From: Agrobacterium leguminum
GTDB lineage: Bacteria > Pseudomonadota > Alphaproteobacteria > Rhizobiales > Rhizobiaceae
Reading direction: 5' to 3'
DNA length: 49,288 nucleotides
NCBI RefSeq assembly: GCF_015704895.1
Contig: NZ_JADQWB010000028.1
Span: forward strand, 1 to 49,288
Shown: positions 35,780-43,740 of the stretch, piece by piece
How positions within the stretch are numbered: the stretch's first letter is position 1
Layout of the letters: each line of letters begins with the position of its first letter
Program-made: the position numbers and the translations under genes
Notes under the pieces: model-generated
What the model saw: the letters and a program-made list of their open reading frames with translations, nothing else
Told to the model about the DNA's origin: nothing
Databases searched by the model: none

Positions 35780-38626
35780 TCAGAACTTGACGTCCCAGCG
35801 CAGGTTCACGCCGTTGTCGGTCGAGCCTTTGGAGAATGTCCCGCGATATCCCATGGTTATCGTGTTCTGCTCGGCAATGTCGAAGGTAAATTTCGCATCG
35901 AGGACCGCTGCGTTTCTCGATACTTCGGCACCGCTGATCGGGAAAGCGGTTCCGCCACCTGCGAAGGATTGCTGGCTTGCGCTGTGAATTTCGCCGAATG
36001 CATGCGTGAAACCGAGGTTGCCGGAGAAGAAGGCGTTGATGTCGCTTGTTGGCAACTTCACCGCGCCGCGCAGGCCGAGGGTGGCGAATGTGACGTTATC
36101 CGCGCCGCCGCGCACATGAAGCGCGGCCGGCCCGCCGGTTTCGCGAGCATCGCCGAGATCGGTGCCGACATGCGCCAGTCCGGCATAGGGAGACAATTCG
36201 ATATCGGCATCGACCGCTATGTCGGTGCTTGCTTCGCCGAATATCTGGTATTGCCAGCCATTCATGCCGCCTCGGATTCTGCCGGCAAGCCCCGGAACCC
36301 AGATCTCGCGCGAAGCATCACTGTCGAGATAGGCATAACTTGCGCCGCCGCGAAAATTGAATGCCCCGACCGCCGCGCCGGCATAGCCGCCGAGATGGTA
36401 GGCATCGACCTCGATACGCGATTTCTGTCTGTCGGACAGGCGGCTTTGTCCATGACCGGCAAAAAGGCCGACGGTCAAGCCGTTGTCGAGAACGCCATCC
36501 AGACCCGCCAGGACGCCCCAGCCGTTGTCGTTGACTGCTTTCGCGCCATTTCCGCTATGGATGCGGGCATCATATCCCCATGATGTCATCCAGCCGCCCG
36601 GCCCGCTCGCGCTCGCGCCATCAAGCAGCATGCGTTCGTTTATCGCGTTGCGCAGATGGCCGCTGTTCATGGCAAGTGCGGATTGTGCGGCGTCGTAAAT
36701 CTCACCGGATAAATTATCGAGAGCCCCTGCCGCCCTTGCCGAGTCCATCATGACGACCGACCGGTACACCTCGCTGGCCGATCCCGCGACTTCGAGGGCC
36801 TTGCCGACGCTGCACTGGTTCTTCGACGATCCGGGCAGGCAAATCGACACGCCGTTTCGCACCAGATCGAGATAGACGCTCGTGGTGTCGTAGCTCAGAT
36901 AGGGGTTCAGGAACGCGAAATTGCTCGTCACCGCGTCGAACCCGTTCGACGCGCCGCCTCTGACCAGTCCTCCGTTCGCCTTCAGGATCTCGTAGCGCGT
37001 GCCTGGACCGTAATTGCCGTTTTCCGCCTGAACATTGACCGTACCGCCAGTAACGGCGGCCTGCCCGGAGACGAGAATCTTGTCGCTCTCGCCCTGCGCA
37101 TTGACCTCGACCTCATAGGTCGATCCCGGACGAAACTCTATCGACGCGGTGGAAACCGTGCCGATGGAATTGCCGGGCGCGACGACGCCGCCATCGCCGA
37201 CGATCATCTTGCTGACTTTGCCCCTGCCGGAAACCTGCCCGCCCTTTTTCACGTCGATATCGGAGAGCAATTCGCCGTTGATCACCAAGTCACCATTGCT
37301 GATGGTGGAGCTGCCGGAAAAATCGTTCTTTCCATTCAGGACGAGCTTGCCGCCCAGCAATTCTATGCCGCCGAAACTGTTGTTGCCGGCAAGAACGAGC
37401 GTTCCGTCTCCGGCTTTGGTCAGGCGTCCTGCACCCGCTATGTCGTTCTTCCAGATATCCCATTCGCCGAAACCGGCAATGTCGTCCGCCTTGCCTGCCG
37501 TCTGCTCCACGGTCACGTCGGTATAAAGATAGGTCGGTCCGTTATAGGCGGCGGGCAGGTTGATCAGGCCCCAGGTCGAATGATCGTTCGCCGGGTCGAC
37601 GTTCCTTCCGGCGAGGGAATCGGCGGGATAGGCGGTGCTGGCGATGATCGCACGGCGGTCTTCCACGGACAGATAGGGAAAACGCAGGCGCAGCAATTGC
37701 CCGGACTGCAAGTTGAATTTTTCAGGTGCGGGCAATGTGTTGTCCGCCGATCGCCGCTGACCGTAATATCCAACCGAAAAACCCGTGCTTGCGTGCTCGT
37801 TGTAAACCGGCGTTTCCTGCGCTTCCAGGCATTGGCGCATTGTATTGCCGCAGATGTCGCCGATCTGCTGTCGCAAGGCGATGCTGTTGGCAGCGATCGT
37901 TTCGGCGATCTCGTCGTCAGCCAGCATATTTGACATCGTGAAATAGGCTGCAGTGCGTGAAGCGATGGTGTCCGTTGGAAAATGTGCGGCCAAAATGACG
38001 CGGCTCTCGCCATATTGCAGGGCGCGGGAAAAAAGGTCCTGTCCGCGCTCCGGAAATATAAGGCTAAATATCTGTGCCTGTTCAAATCCTGTCCATGTAT
38101 GACCGCTCGGATAGGAGGAGCCGCCGAGGGATTCGTAACCGTCGATATAATTGCCCCCAGGCATCGCCTGTTGCGGGCGAGCGCGCTGGTAAAAATCCTT
38201 CAGGATGAAATCCAGCGACCGGTACCTTTCCTCATCCCAATCGTATATGAGGCTGGCCGCCTCCACGTAGCCGCGCGCGTTACGATAGTAGGGATTCGTA
38301 AGAAGATTGACTGAACCTGCATGGCTGCCGAGTGCGTTTGGTGCGAAGCTTCGGTAGACAGCCGAGCTGGAATCTTGCCTGTCCAGAAGCGCCAGATCCC
38401 GGCGCGGCCCGGTGGTGGCCTTAAGCCGATTGACCTCGATGCGGTCGGCCTCGGCCTCCCACGAACCCGGCGCGGGATAGCCTCGAACGACGTTCTCGGA
38501 AAGTACGGCGTACCAATCTTCCCGAAATTGTTCTATACGCGAAAGGGCTGTGTCTTGCGCATAAACGGAAGTCGATACAGACAAAAATAGAGCGGACAAT
38601 GAAGTAATGCATATTTTTTGTGACAT
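35780..38626 (-). CDS. Autotransporter with PAP2-type acid phosphatase passenger
   Basis: A 948-aa type V secreted protein. Signal peptide 1-23 (ending VYAQ). Residues about 30-240 are a class A acid phosphatase/PAP2 domain with all three motifs: K143-x6-R150-P151, P173-S-G-H176 and S208-R209-x5-H215-x3-D219. Residues about 405-520 are passenger-type beta-helix (DGTLVLAGNNSF, GGKLVLNGKNDFSG, GGVVAPGNSIGT). Residues about 690-948 form the outer-membrane beta-barrel, ending in the expected aromatic (RWDVKF). The phosphatase would be displayed at or released from the cell surface and could free phosphate from organic phosphoesters. The 5' codons are unusually A/T-rich for this genome and follow an extremely AT-rich promoter region. 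Confidence 0.9.
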   Translation of the reverse strand: MSQKICITSLSALFLSVSTSVYAQDTALSRIEQFREDWYAVLSENVVRGYPAPGSWEAEADRIEVNRLKATTGPRRDLALLDRQDSSSAVYRSFAPNALGSHAGSVNLLTNPYYRNARGYVEAASLIYDWDEERYRSLDFILKDFYQRARPQQAMPGGNYIDGYESLGGSSYPSGHTWTGFEQAQIFSLIFPERGQDLFSRALQYGESRVILAAHFPTDTIASRTAAYFTMSNMLADDEIAETIAANSIALRQQIGDICGNTMRQCLEAQETPVYNEHASTGFSVGYYGQRRSADNTLPAPEKFNLQSGQLLRLRFPYLSVEDRRAIIASTAYPADSLAGRNVDPANDHSTWGLINLPAAYNGPTYLYTDVTVEQTAGKADDIAGFGEWDIWKNDIAGAGRLTKAGDGTLVLAGNNSFGGIELLGGKLVLNGKNDFSGSSTISNGDLVINGELLSDIDVKKGGQVSGRGKVSKMIVGDGGVVAPGNSIGTVSTASIEFRPGSTYEVEVNAQGESDKILVSGQAAVTGGTVNVQAENGNYGPGTRYEILKANGGLVRGGASNGFDAVTSNFAFLNPYLSYDTTSVYLDLVRNGVSICLPGSSKNQCSVGKALEVAGSASEVYRSVVMMDSARAAGALDNLSGEIYDAAQSALAMNSGHLRNAINERMLLDGASASGPGGWMTSWGYDARIHSGNGAKAVNDNGWGVLAGLDGVLDNGLTVGLFAGHGQSRLSDRQKSRIEVDAYHLGGYAGAAVGAFNFRGGASYAYLDSDASREIWVPGLAGRIRGGMNGWQYQIFGEASTDIAVDADIELSPYAGLAHVGTDLGDARETGGPAALHVRGGADNVTFATLGLRGAVKLPTSDINAFFSGNLGFTHAFGEIHSASQQSFAGGGTAFPISGAEVSRNAAVLDAKFTFDIAEQNTITMGYRGTFSKGSTDNGVNLRWDVKF

Positions 38627-38720
38627 ATATATTTAGCCTATATTGCTTATATTATTGATAATTAATAATAATTATACTTAAGTATTTCTTTGAAGCCGGT
38701 GTGTATATTTTGTTTATGAC
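38627..38720. promoter_or_regulatory. Very AT-rich promoter region of the autotransporter
   Basis: Roughly 90 bp composed almost wholly of A and T (TATATATTTAGCCTATATTG, then repeated TTAT/AATAAT steps). It contrasts sharply with the GC-rich neighbourhood. Ros/MucR proteins bind AT-rich sequence with TA steps, so this is a plausible site for Ros-type repression. 38721-38876 holds the start region of selO. Confidence 0.55.
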
Positions 38721-38876
38721 GGTATGTTGATAGTCTTGGCGGCAGGATGAAAAAGATCAACTTCGCCCCGAAATAAGCGCCTTGCGTGTGATTTTAATTG
38801 TGCGGAAGGAGCGCCTGATCCTGCAAAATGGGCTCCGATACCCTACATCTCCCTCTAACGATGGAGTTTACCCGTG

Positions 38877-40337
38877 ATGAAATTCGACAATTCCTATGCC
38901 CGCCTGCCGGAACGGTTCAGCGCTGCCGTGCTGCCGACGCCGGTGAAGGCGCCGCGGCTCATCGCCTTCAATCGTGGGCTGGCCGATGAACTCCTTCTCG
39001 ATGTGGCAGGCCTTGACGATGAAAGGCTGGCGGCGATCTTTTCCGGCAATGTTGTACCGCAGGGGGCCGAGCCGCTGGCCATGGCCTATGCCGGCCACCA
39101 GTTCGGCGGTTTCGTGCCGCAGCTCGGCGATGGCCGCGCCATTCTGCTGGGTGAAGTGATCGACAGGAACGGCAAGCGCCGCGATATCCAGCTCAAGGGC
39201 TCCGGCCCGACGCCGTTTTCGCGCCGGGGCGACGGGCGCGCGGCCCTTGGCCCGGTGTTGCGCGAATATATCGTGTCGGAGGCGATGTTTGCACTCGGCA
39301 TTCCCGCCACGCGGGCGCTGGCGGCCGTCCTCTCCGGCGAGAGGGTGCAGCGCGAAGTCGGCCTGCCGGGCGGTGTTTTCACCCGCGTTGCGGCTAGCCA
39401 TATCCGTGTCGGCACCTTCCAGTTCTTCGCGGCGCGCGAGGATGACGAGGCGATCAGGAAGCTTGCCGACTATGTGATCGATCGTCATTATCCCGAGGCG
39501 AAAGAGGCAGACAATCCTTATCTCGCCTTGCTGCAAGGCATAGCGCAACGGCAATGCGACCTTATCGCCCGCTGGATGATGGTGGGCTTCATCCATGGCG
39601 TGATGAATACCGATAATATGGCGGTTTCCGGCGAAACCATCGATTTCGGCCCCTGCGCTTTCCTTGACGAATATCATCCCAACAAGGTCTTTTCCTCCAT
39701 CGATGCACAGGGCCGTTATGCCTTCAACAACCAGCCGGGCATCGCGCAATGGAACATAGCAAGGCTGGCGGAATGCCTGTTGCCGCTGCTCGATCCGCAG
39801 GTGGAAAAAGCCGCCGAACTCGCCAATGCCGTTCTCGCCGATTTCGCCGCCGCCTTTCCCAAACGCTGGCTTGCCGGCATGCGCGAAAAGCTTGGCCTGA
39901 CGCTGGAGGAAGAGGGCGACATCGATCTGGTGCAGGCGCTGCTGGCGCGGATGCAGGCATCGGAGGCGGATTATACGCTGACCTTCCGGCGTCTTTCCCA
40001 TGCGGCCAATGGCGATGCCGAACCGTTTCGCGGCATGTTCATCGATATTGCCGGGGCGGACGAATTTCTGGCGCGCTGGCGGGAAAGAGCCGGTCGCGAG
40101 GAGATTTCCGATTCCGAACGATCAGCCGCGATGCTCTCCGCCAATCCGGCCATCATCCCGCGCAACCACCGCATCGAGGAACTGATCGAAGCAGCGGTGG
40201 AAGAGGGGGATTTCGAGCCCTTCCATGCCATGCTGAGAGCAATCGCCACGCCTTTCGAGGAGCGGCCGGACAATTTCGTCTATATGCAGCCGCCGATGAG
40301 CCATGAGCGGGTGTTCAGGACGTTTTGCGGGACGTAA
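38877..40337 (+). CDS. selO: SelO/YdiU protein adenylyltransferase (pseudokinase)
   Basis: A 486-aa SelO protein of normal length. SelO uses ATP to attach AMP to Ser/Thr/Tyr of proteins in redox control. Visible motifs: AMAYAGHQFGGFVPQLGDGRA, the nucleotide-binding IQLKGSGPTPFSRRGDGRAA, SEAMFALGIPATRALA, GFIHGVMNTDNMAVSGETID and DFGPCAFLD (metal-binding). Some homologues carry selenocysteine near the C-terminus; here the third residue from the end is Cys (RTFCGT). GGAG lies ten bases before ATG 38877; GTG 38874 is possible. Confidence 0.94.
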   Translation: MKFDNSYARLPERFSAAVLPTPVKAPRLIAFNRGLADELLLDVAGLDDERLAAIFSGNVVPQGAEPLAMAYAGHQFGGFVPQLGDGRAILLGEVIDRNGKRRDIQLKGSGPTPFSRRGDGRAALGPVLREYIVSEAMFALGIPATRALAAVLSGERVQREVGLPGGVFTRVAASHIRVGTFQFFAAREDDEAIRKLADYVIDRHYPEAKEADNPYLALLQGIAQRQCDLIARWMMVGFIHGVMNTDNMAVSGETIDFGPCAFLDEYHPNKVFSSIDAQGRYAFNNQPGIAQWNIARLAECLLPLLDPQVEKAAELANAVLADFAAAFPKRWLAGMREKLGLTLEEEGDIDLVQALLARMQASEADYTLTFRRLSHAANGDAEPFRGMFIDIAGADEFLARWRERAGREEISDSERSAAMLSANPAIIPRNHRIEELIEAAVEEGDFEPFHAMLRAIATPFEERPDNFVYMQPPMSHERVFRTFCGT

Positions 40338-40358
40338 CGGGTTCATCAATCCTCGCCG

Positions 40359-40468
40359 TCATGCCGGACTTGATCCGGCATCCAGCCGCCGCGCGTCTGC
40401 GCGGCGAGAGAAGTCTTTCCAGCCCAAGGACTTGGGCTGGCTGGATACCGGCTCGAGGCCGGTATGAC
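40359..40468. repeat. Palindromic intergenic repeat, family A core with exchanged outer stems
   Basis: The core (CGCGCGTCTGCGCGGCGAGA, then AGCCCAAGGACTTGGGCTGG) is family A in reverse orientation. The outer hairpins are different: GTCATGCCGGACTTGATCCG on the left and ATACCGGCTCGAGGCCGGTA on the right. It lies between selO and the converging dehydrogenase and may also end transcription. Confidence 0.82.
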
Positions 40469-40492
40469 GAAGAAATGGGAGGAGATGTTTTT

Positions 40493-41593
40493 TCAACCAA
40501 CCCGCGCCAGCGGCTCATGCGCGCCGTAATAGTGGCCGAACCGGTTTTCGAGGAATTTCGGCAGCGCCACTTCTTCCTGTCGCACAAAGCCCTTCTGCGG
40601 CAGGGCGCCTTCGGCGAGCAGATCGAGAACCGTGCAGATGCCGGCGGCTGTGGTGATCTGGATGGCGCTCATCATCCGGCCGGAAACCGGGCCGGCATAG
40701 ACCTTGTTGGCATAGGTTTCCTGCAGGAAACGGCCGTTGCGGGTGCCGCAGACAGTGACGAAGACGATGACCACATCCTGCATGGTGCCGGGCAGGGCGT
40801 TTTCGAACAGGTCCTTCAGCACATCGCGGCGATTGCGCAGGTTGAGGTCGTTCAGAAGCGCCTTCATGATCGCCACATGGCCGGGATAACGGATGGTGCG
40901 GTAATTCATCGTCCGCACCTTGCCTTCCAGCGTGGCGCAGAGCGTGCCGAGGCCGCCCGAGGTGTTGAAGGCCTCGTAGGTAACGCCGTCGAGCGAAAAT
41001 TCCTCACGTTCCTCCAGTGCCGGAACGGCGGTAAGGCGGCCTTCGACGATCGCTTCGCAGGGCTCGATATATTCGTTGATCAGCCCGTCCGTGCTCCAGG
41101 TGAGGTTGTAGTTGAGCGCATTGGACGGATATTGCGGCAGCGCGCCGACGCGCATGCGCACGCTGTCCAGCTTGTCGAATTTGGCGGCCAGATCGGCGGC
41201 GACGATGGAGATGAAGCCGGGCGCAAGGCCGCATTGCGGAATGAGCGCCGTCTCGGCCGTTTCCGCCAAAGCCTTGACCTTGCGGGTGGATTCGACGTCC
41301 TCGGTGAGATCGAGATAATGCGTGCCGACGGTAACGGCCGCCTCTGCAATGCCCGCCGTCAGGTGGAAGGGGGCGGCGGAGAGCACGGCGAATTTGCCTT
41401 TCAGCAGTGCTTCCAGAGCGGGACGGTCGGTAATGTCGACGATCTCGGTATCGACCCGTTCATGCGCCGGCACATTGGCCAGCTGATCGGCCGAACGGTC
41501 GGCGACGGTGATGCGATAATCGCCTGATGCGGCCAGCATCCAGGCGATGGCCGAGCCGATATTGCCCGCGCCGATGACGACAATGTTTTTCAT
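40493..41593 (-). CDS. Saccharopine dehydrogenase-family oxidoreductase (lysine degradation type)
   Basis: A 366-aa NAD(P)-dependent enzyme with a Rossmann start NIVVIGAGNIGSAIAWMLAA, the THYLDLTEDVE and PQCGLAPGFISIVAADLA segments, and a C-terminal catalytic domain with TSGGLGTLC, as in saccharopine reductase and lysine 6-dehydrogenase proteins. It probably acts on lysine or a related amino acid in the cytoplasm. ATG 41593 follows GGGGAA; the longer frame lacks a good start. It is divergent from an Lrp-type regulator, the usual arrangement for amino-acid catabolic genes. Confidence 0.82.
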   Translation of the reverse strand: MKNIVVIGAGNIGSAIAWMLAASGDYRITVADRSADQLANVPAHERVDTEIVDITDRPALEALLKGKFAVLSAAPFHLTAGIAEAAVTVGTHYLDLTEDVESTRKVKALAETAETALIPQCGLAPGFISIVAADLAAKFDKLDSVRMRVGALPQYPSNALNYNLTWSTDGLINEYIEPCEAIVEGRLTAVPALEEREEFSLDGVTYEAFNTSGGLGTLCATLEGKVRTMNYRTIRYPGHVAIMKALLNDLNLRNRRDVLKDLFENALPGTMQDVVIVFVTVCGTRNGRFLQETYANKVYAGPVSGRMMSAIQITTAAGICTVLDLLAEGALPQKGFVRQEEVALPKFLENRFGHYYGAHEPLARVG

Positions 41594-41737
41594 GTTTTTG
41601 TTCCCCGCAGTGAATGCAAATGTGTCAGCGCAGATGCGCTTCAATAACAGAATGCCAGTTTTTATTGACGATTCGCAGCTTCACTATGTGCGAATAGCGG
41701 GTTAATATTAGGCAATAAGACGACAGGATTGGTCACT

Positions 41738-42169
41738 ATGACGATTGCCGACAAGGACCGGGCGCTGCTCGCCCTGCTTTCCGAAAATGCCCGCATGCCG
41801 GTGGCGGAACTGGCGCGCAAACTCGGCCTTTCGCGCACCACGGTACAGGCCCGTATCGAGCGGCTGGAGGCGGACGGGGTGATCGCGGGTTATGGCCTCA
41901 GGCTTTCGGAAAGTTATCTTTCCGGGCTGGTGCGCGCCCATGTGCTGATTACCATCGGGCCGAAGGCGCTGCCCGGTGTCACGGCGGCCCTTGCCGCCAT
42001 CAAGGAGGTGACGACGCTGCATTCGGTGAGCGGCACCTTCGACCTCATCGCCATTCTGGCCGCGCCTTCGATCCTCGATCTCGACCGGTTGATCGACCGC
42101 ATCGGCGCGCTTGACGGCGTGGAGCGCACGCTGTCGTCGATCATTCTGTCGACGCGGATTTCGCGGTAG
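41738..42169 (+). CDS. Lrp/AsnC family transcriptional regulator
   Basis: A 143-aa protein with an N-terminal winged HTH (DRALLALLSENARMPVAELA then KLGLSRTTVQARIERLEADG) and a C-terminal RAM/ligand domain (HVLITIGPKALPGVTAALAA; VSGTFDLIAILAAPS). AGGA lies nine bases before ATG 41738. Divergence from the dehydrogenase gene suggests it controls that gene in response to an amino acid such as lysine. Confidence 0.9.
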   Translation: MTIADKDRALLALLSENARMPVAELARKLGLSRTTVQARIERLEADGVIAGYGLRLSESYLSGLVRAHVLITIGPKALPGVTAALAAIKEVTTLHSVSGTFDLIAILAAPSILDLDRLIDRIGALDGVERTLSSIILSTRISR

Positions 42170-42222
42170 GGATTTTGGGGAGTGCGGCAGGCGCAGCGCT
42201 GACTGTTATCCAGACGCTCTCT

Positions 42223-42342
42223 CCCTCATCCCTGTGCTTGTCACAGGGATCCAGCCGACGCGCGTCTGCGCGGCGAGAAAAGTCCTTTCAGCCCAAGGAC
42301 TTGGGCTGGCTGGATTCCTGTGACAAGCACAGGAATGAGGGG
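42223..42342. repeat. Palindromic intergenic repeat, family A, copy 4 (inverted, complete)
   Basis: Outer hairpins with CTTGT and ACAAG loops as in copies 1-3, but the asymmetric core runs in the opposite direction (GACGCGCGTCTGCGCGGCGA before AGCCCAAGGACTTGGGCT). Confidence 0.88.
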
Positions 42343-42366
42343 CGCGTGGGTATGCCGCGCCTCGAT

Positions 42367-42762
42367 CTAAACCACCACCCGCTCATCATAAGCCCTCTGC
42401 GCCGCCATCACCGCGTCGATATTCTCCTCCGCCCAATGGGCAAGCGCCGCCACCGTGTCGGTCAGCGTCCGCCCCAGCGGCGTCAGCGAATATTCGACCG
42501 TCACCGGCACGGTCGGGAACACCTGCCTCGAAATCAGCCCGTCGCGCTCGAGCTTCTTCAGCGTCTGCGACAGGACTTTCTGCGAAATGCCCTTGATCTC
42601 CCGCCGCAGCAGGTTGAAGCGCACCGCTTCCACCCGCAGCCGGTCGAGGATCAGCAGCGCCCATTTGTCGGCAATCCTGTCCAGCACCATGCGGGTGGGG
42701 CAGCGGTCTTCATAGACGTCATAGATACGTTCCATGGATTTGTTCCGTCGTTTCACGGCCAT
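42367..42762 (-). CDS. HxlR family transcriptional regulator
   Basis: A 131-aa winged-helix protein with C21 in YEDRCPTRMVLDRIADKWAL, then FNLLRREIKGISQKVLSQTL and VTVEYSLTPLGRTL, the hallmarks of HxlR/QorR/YodB regulators that sense electrophiles or oxidants through that cysteine. It is divergent from a QorB-like oxidoreductase gene, which it probably represses, an arrangement like ytfH-ytfG. Confidence 0.9.
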   Translation of the reverse strand: MAVKRRNKSMERIYDVYEDRCPTRMVLDRIADKWALLILDRLRVEAVRFNLLRREIKGISQKVLSQTLKKLERDGLISRQVFPTVPVTVEYSLTPLGRTLTDTVAALAHWAEENIDAVMAAQRAYDERVVV

Positions 42763-42765
42763 GCC

Positions 42766-42854
42766 GGTTTCCGAAAGGAAACCAGCTAACCGAAAAGTGC
42801 TCTCTTTTCATGATTTCGCAAACGCAGTACCTGTGTTTTCGAAACATGGTTTCC
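42766..42854. promoter_or_regulatory. Repeated GGTTTCC motif in the HxlR divergent promoter
   Basis: A perfect GGTTTCC-GAAA-GGAAACC dyad at 42766-42783, just upstream of the HxlR start, and a third copy (TGGTTTCC, 42847-42854) 24 bp before the oxidoreductase start. These are candidate operators for the regulator. Confidence 0.5.
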
Positions 42855-42877
42855 ATTAGATACTACGGAGATTTGAG

Positions 42878-43717
42878 ATGACAGGCAAGATACTCGTAAT
42901 CGGTTCCACCGGCACCATCGGCACGCCGCTGGTGAAAGCGCTCCTTTCGAAGGGCGAAAGCGTGAAGGCCGCCTCGCGCAGCGGCAAGGCCACGGGTGGC
43001 GCGGAAGGCGTGCGTTTCGATTATACCGACGCATCGACCTATGCGGATGCCTTCGATGGTGTTGACCGTCTGTTCCTCATCCTGGCGGGTGGGCGTCTGG
43101 ATGCCATCGACGCGCTGACACCTGTGGTCGAGGAAGCGGCGCGCCGCAAGGTGAAGATCGTGTTCCTGAGCGTCCTCGGTGTCGATGCCGATGATTCCAT
43201 TCCCTATCGCCAGATCGAGCTGAAGATCATCGCTTCGGGCACGCCCTACGTCATCCTGCGACCCAACTGGTTTGCCGATAATTTCCACAGCTACTGGAAG
43301 GCGGGCATCGACCACGGCCAGATCGCCGTGCCGGCCGGCGAGGGCAAGTCGAGCTTTATCGACGTGCGCGATATCGCCGACAGCGCTGCCGCAGCCCTGA
43401 CCTCTGACGCCTTTAATGGCAAGGCTTTCAACCTGACGGGTCCGAAAGCCCTAGGTTACGGCGAAGCGGCCGCGCTGATATCGCAGGCGATCGGCAAGCC
43501 GGTTTCTTACGCCGCCGTTTCGGATGAGGTCTTCATCGGCATCCTCACCGGCGCCGGCGTGCCGCAGGACTATGCCTCGTTCCTCGCCTCGATCTTTTAT
43601 CCCGTGCGCGAAGGCTGGACGGCGGTGGTGACCGGCGATGTCGAGACGCTGACCGGCCATGCGCCGCGTTCACTGGAGACCTATATCGCCGACAATCTGG
43701 ACCGGCTGAAGGGCTGA
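42878..43717 (+). CDS. NmrA/QorB-like NAD(P)-binding oxidoreductase
   Basis: A 279-aa atypical short-chain dehydrogenase. The Rossmann motif is KILVIGSTGTIGTPLVKALL with G-x-x-G-x-x-G; the nucleotide-specificity region is VKAASRSGKA; then FLSVLGVDADDSIPYRQIEL and the NmrA-type TPYVILRPNWFADNF. It is probably an NADPH-dependent quinone reductase like QorB or a redox sensor. A GGAG Shine-Dalgarno precedes the ATG. Divergence from HxlR implies induction by electrophilic stress. Confidence 0.87.
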   Translation: MTGKILVIGSTGTIGTPLVKALLSKGESVKAASRSGKATGGAEGVRFDYTDASTYADAFDGVDRLFLILAGGRLDAIDALTPVVEEAARRKVKIVFLSVLGVDADDSIPYRQIELKIIASGTPYVILRPNWFADNFHSYWKAGIDHGQIAVPAGEGKSSFIDVRDIADSAAAALTSDAFNGKAFNLTGPKALGYGEAAALISQAIGKPVSYAAVSDEVFIGILTGAGVPQDYASFLASIFYPVREGWTAVVTGDVETLTGHAPRSLETYIADNLDRLKG

Positions 43718-43740
43718 GGCTCAAAGTAAGCCCGCCGCGT

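Noticed and set aside
36483..37526. Plus-strand frames opposite the autotransporter
   Set aside because: Short, Pro/Ser-rich and without motifs; the minus strand has signal peptide, phosphatase motifs and barrel.
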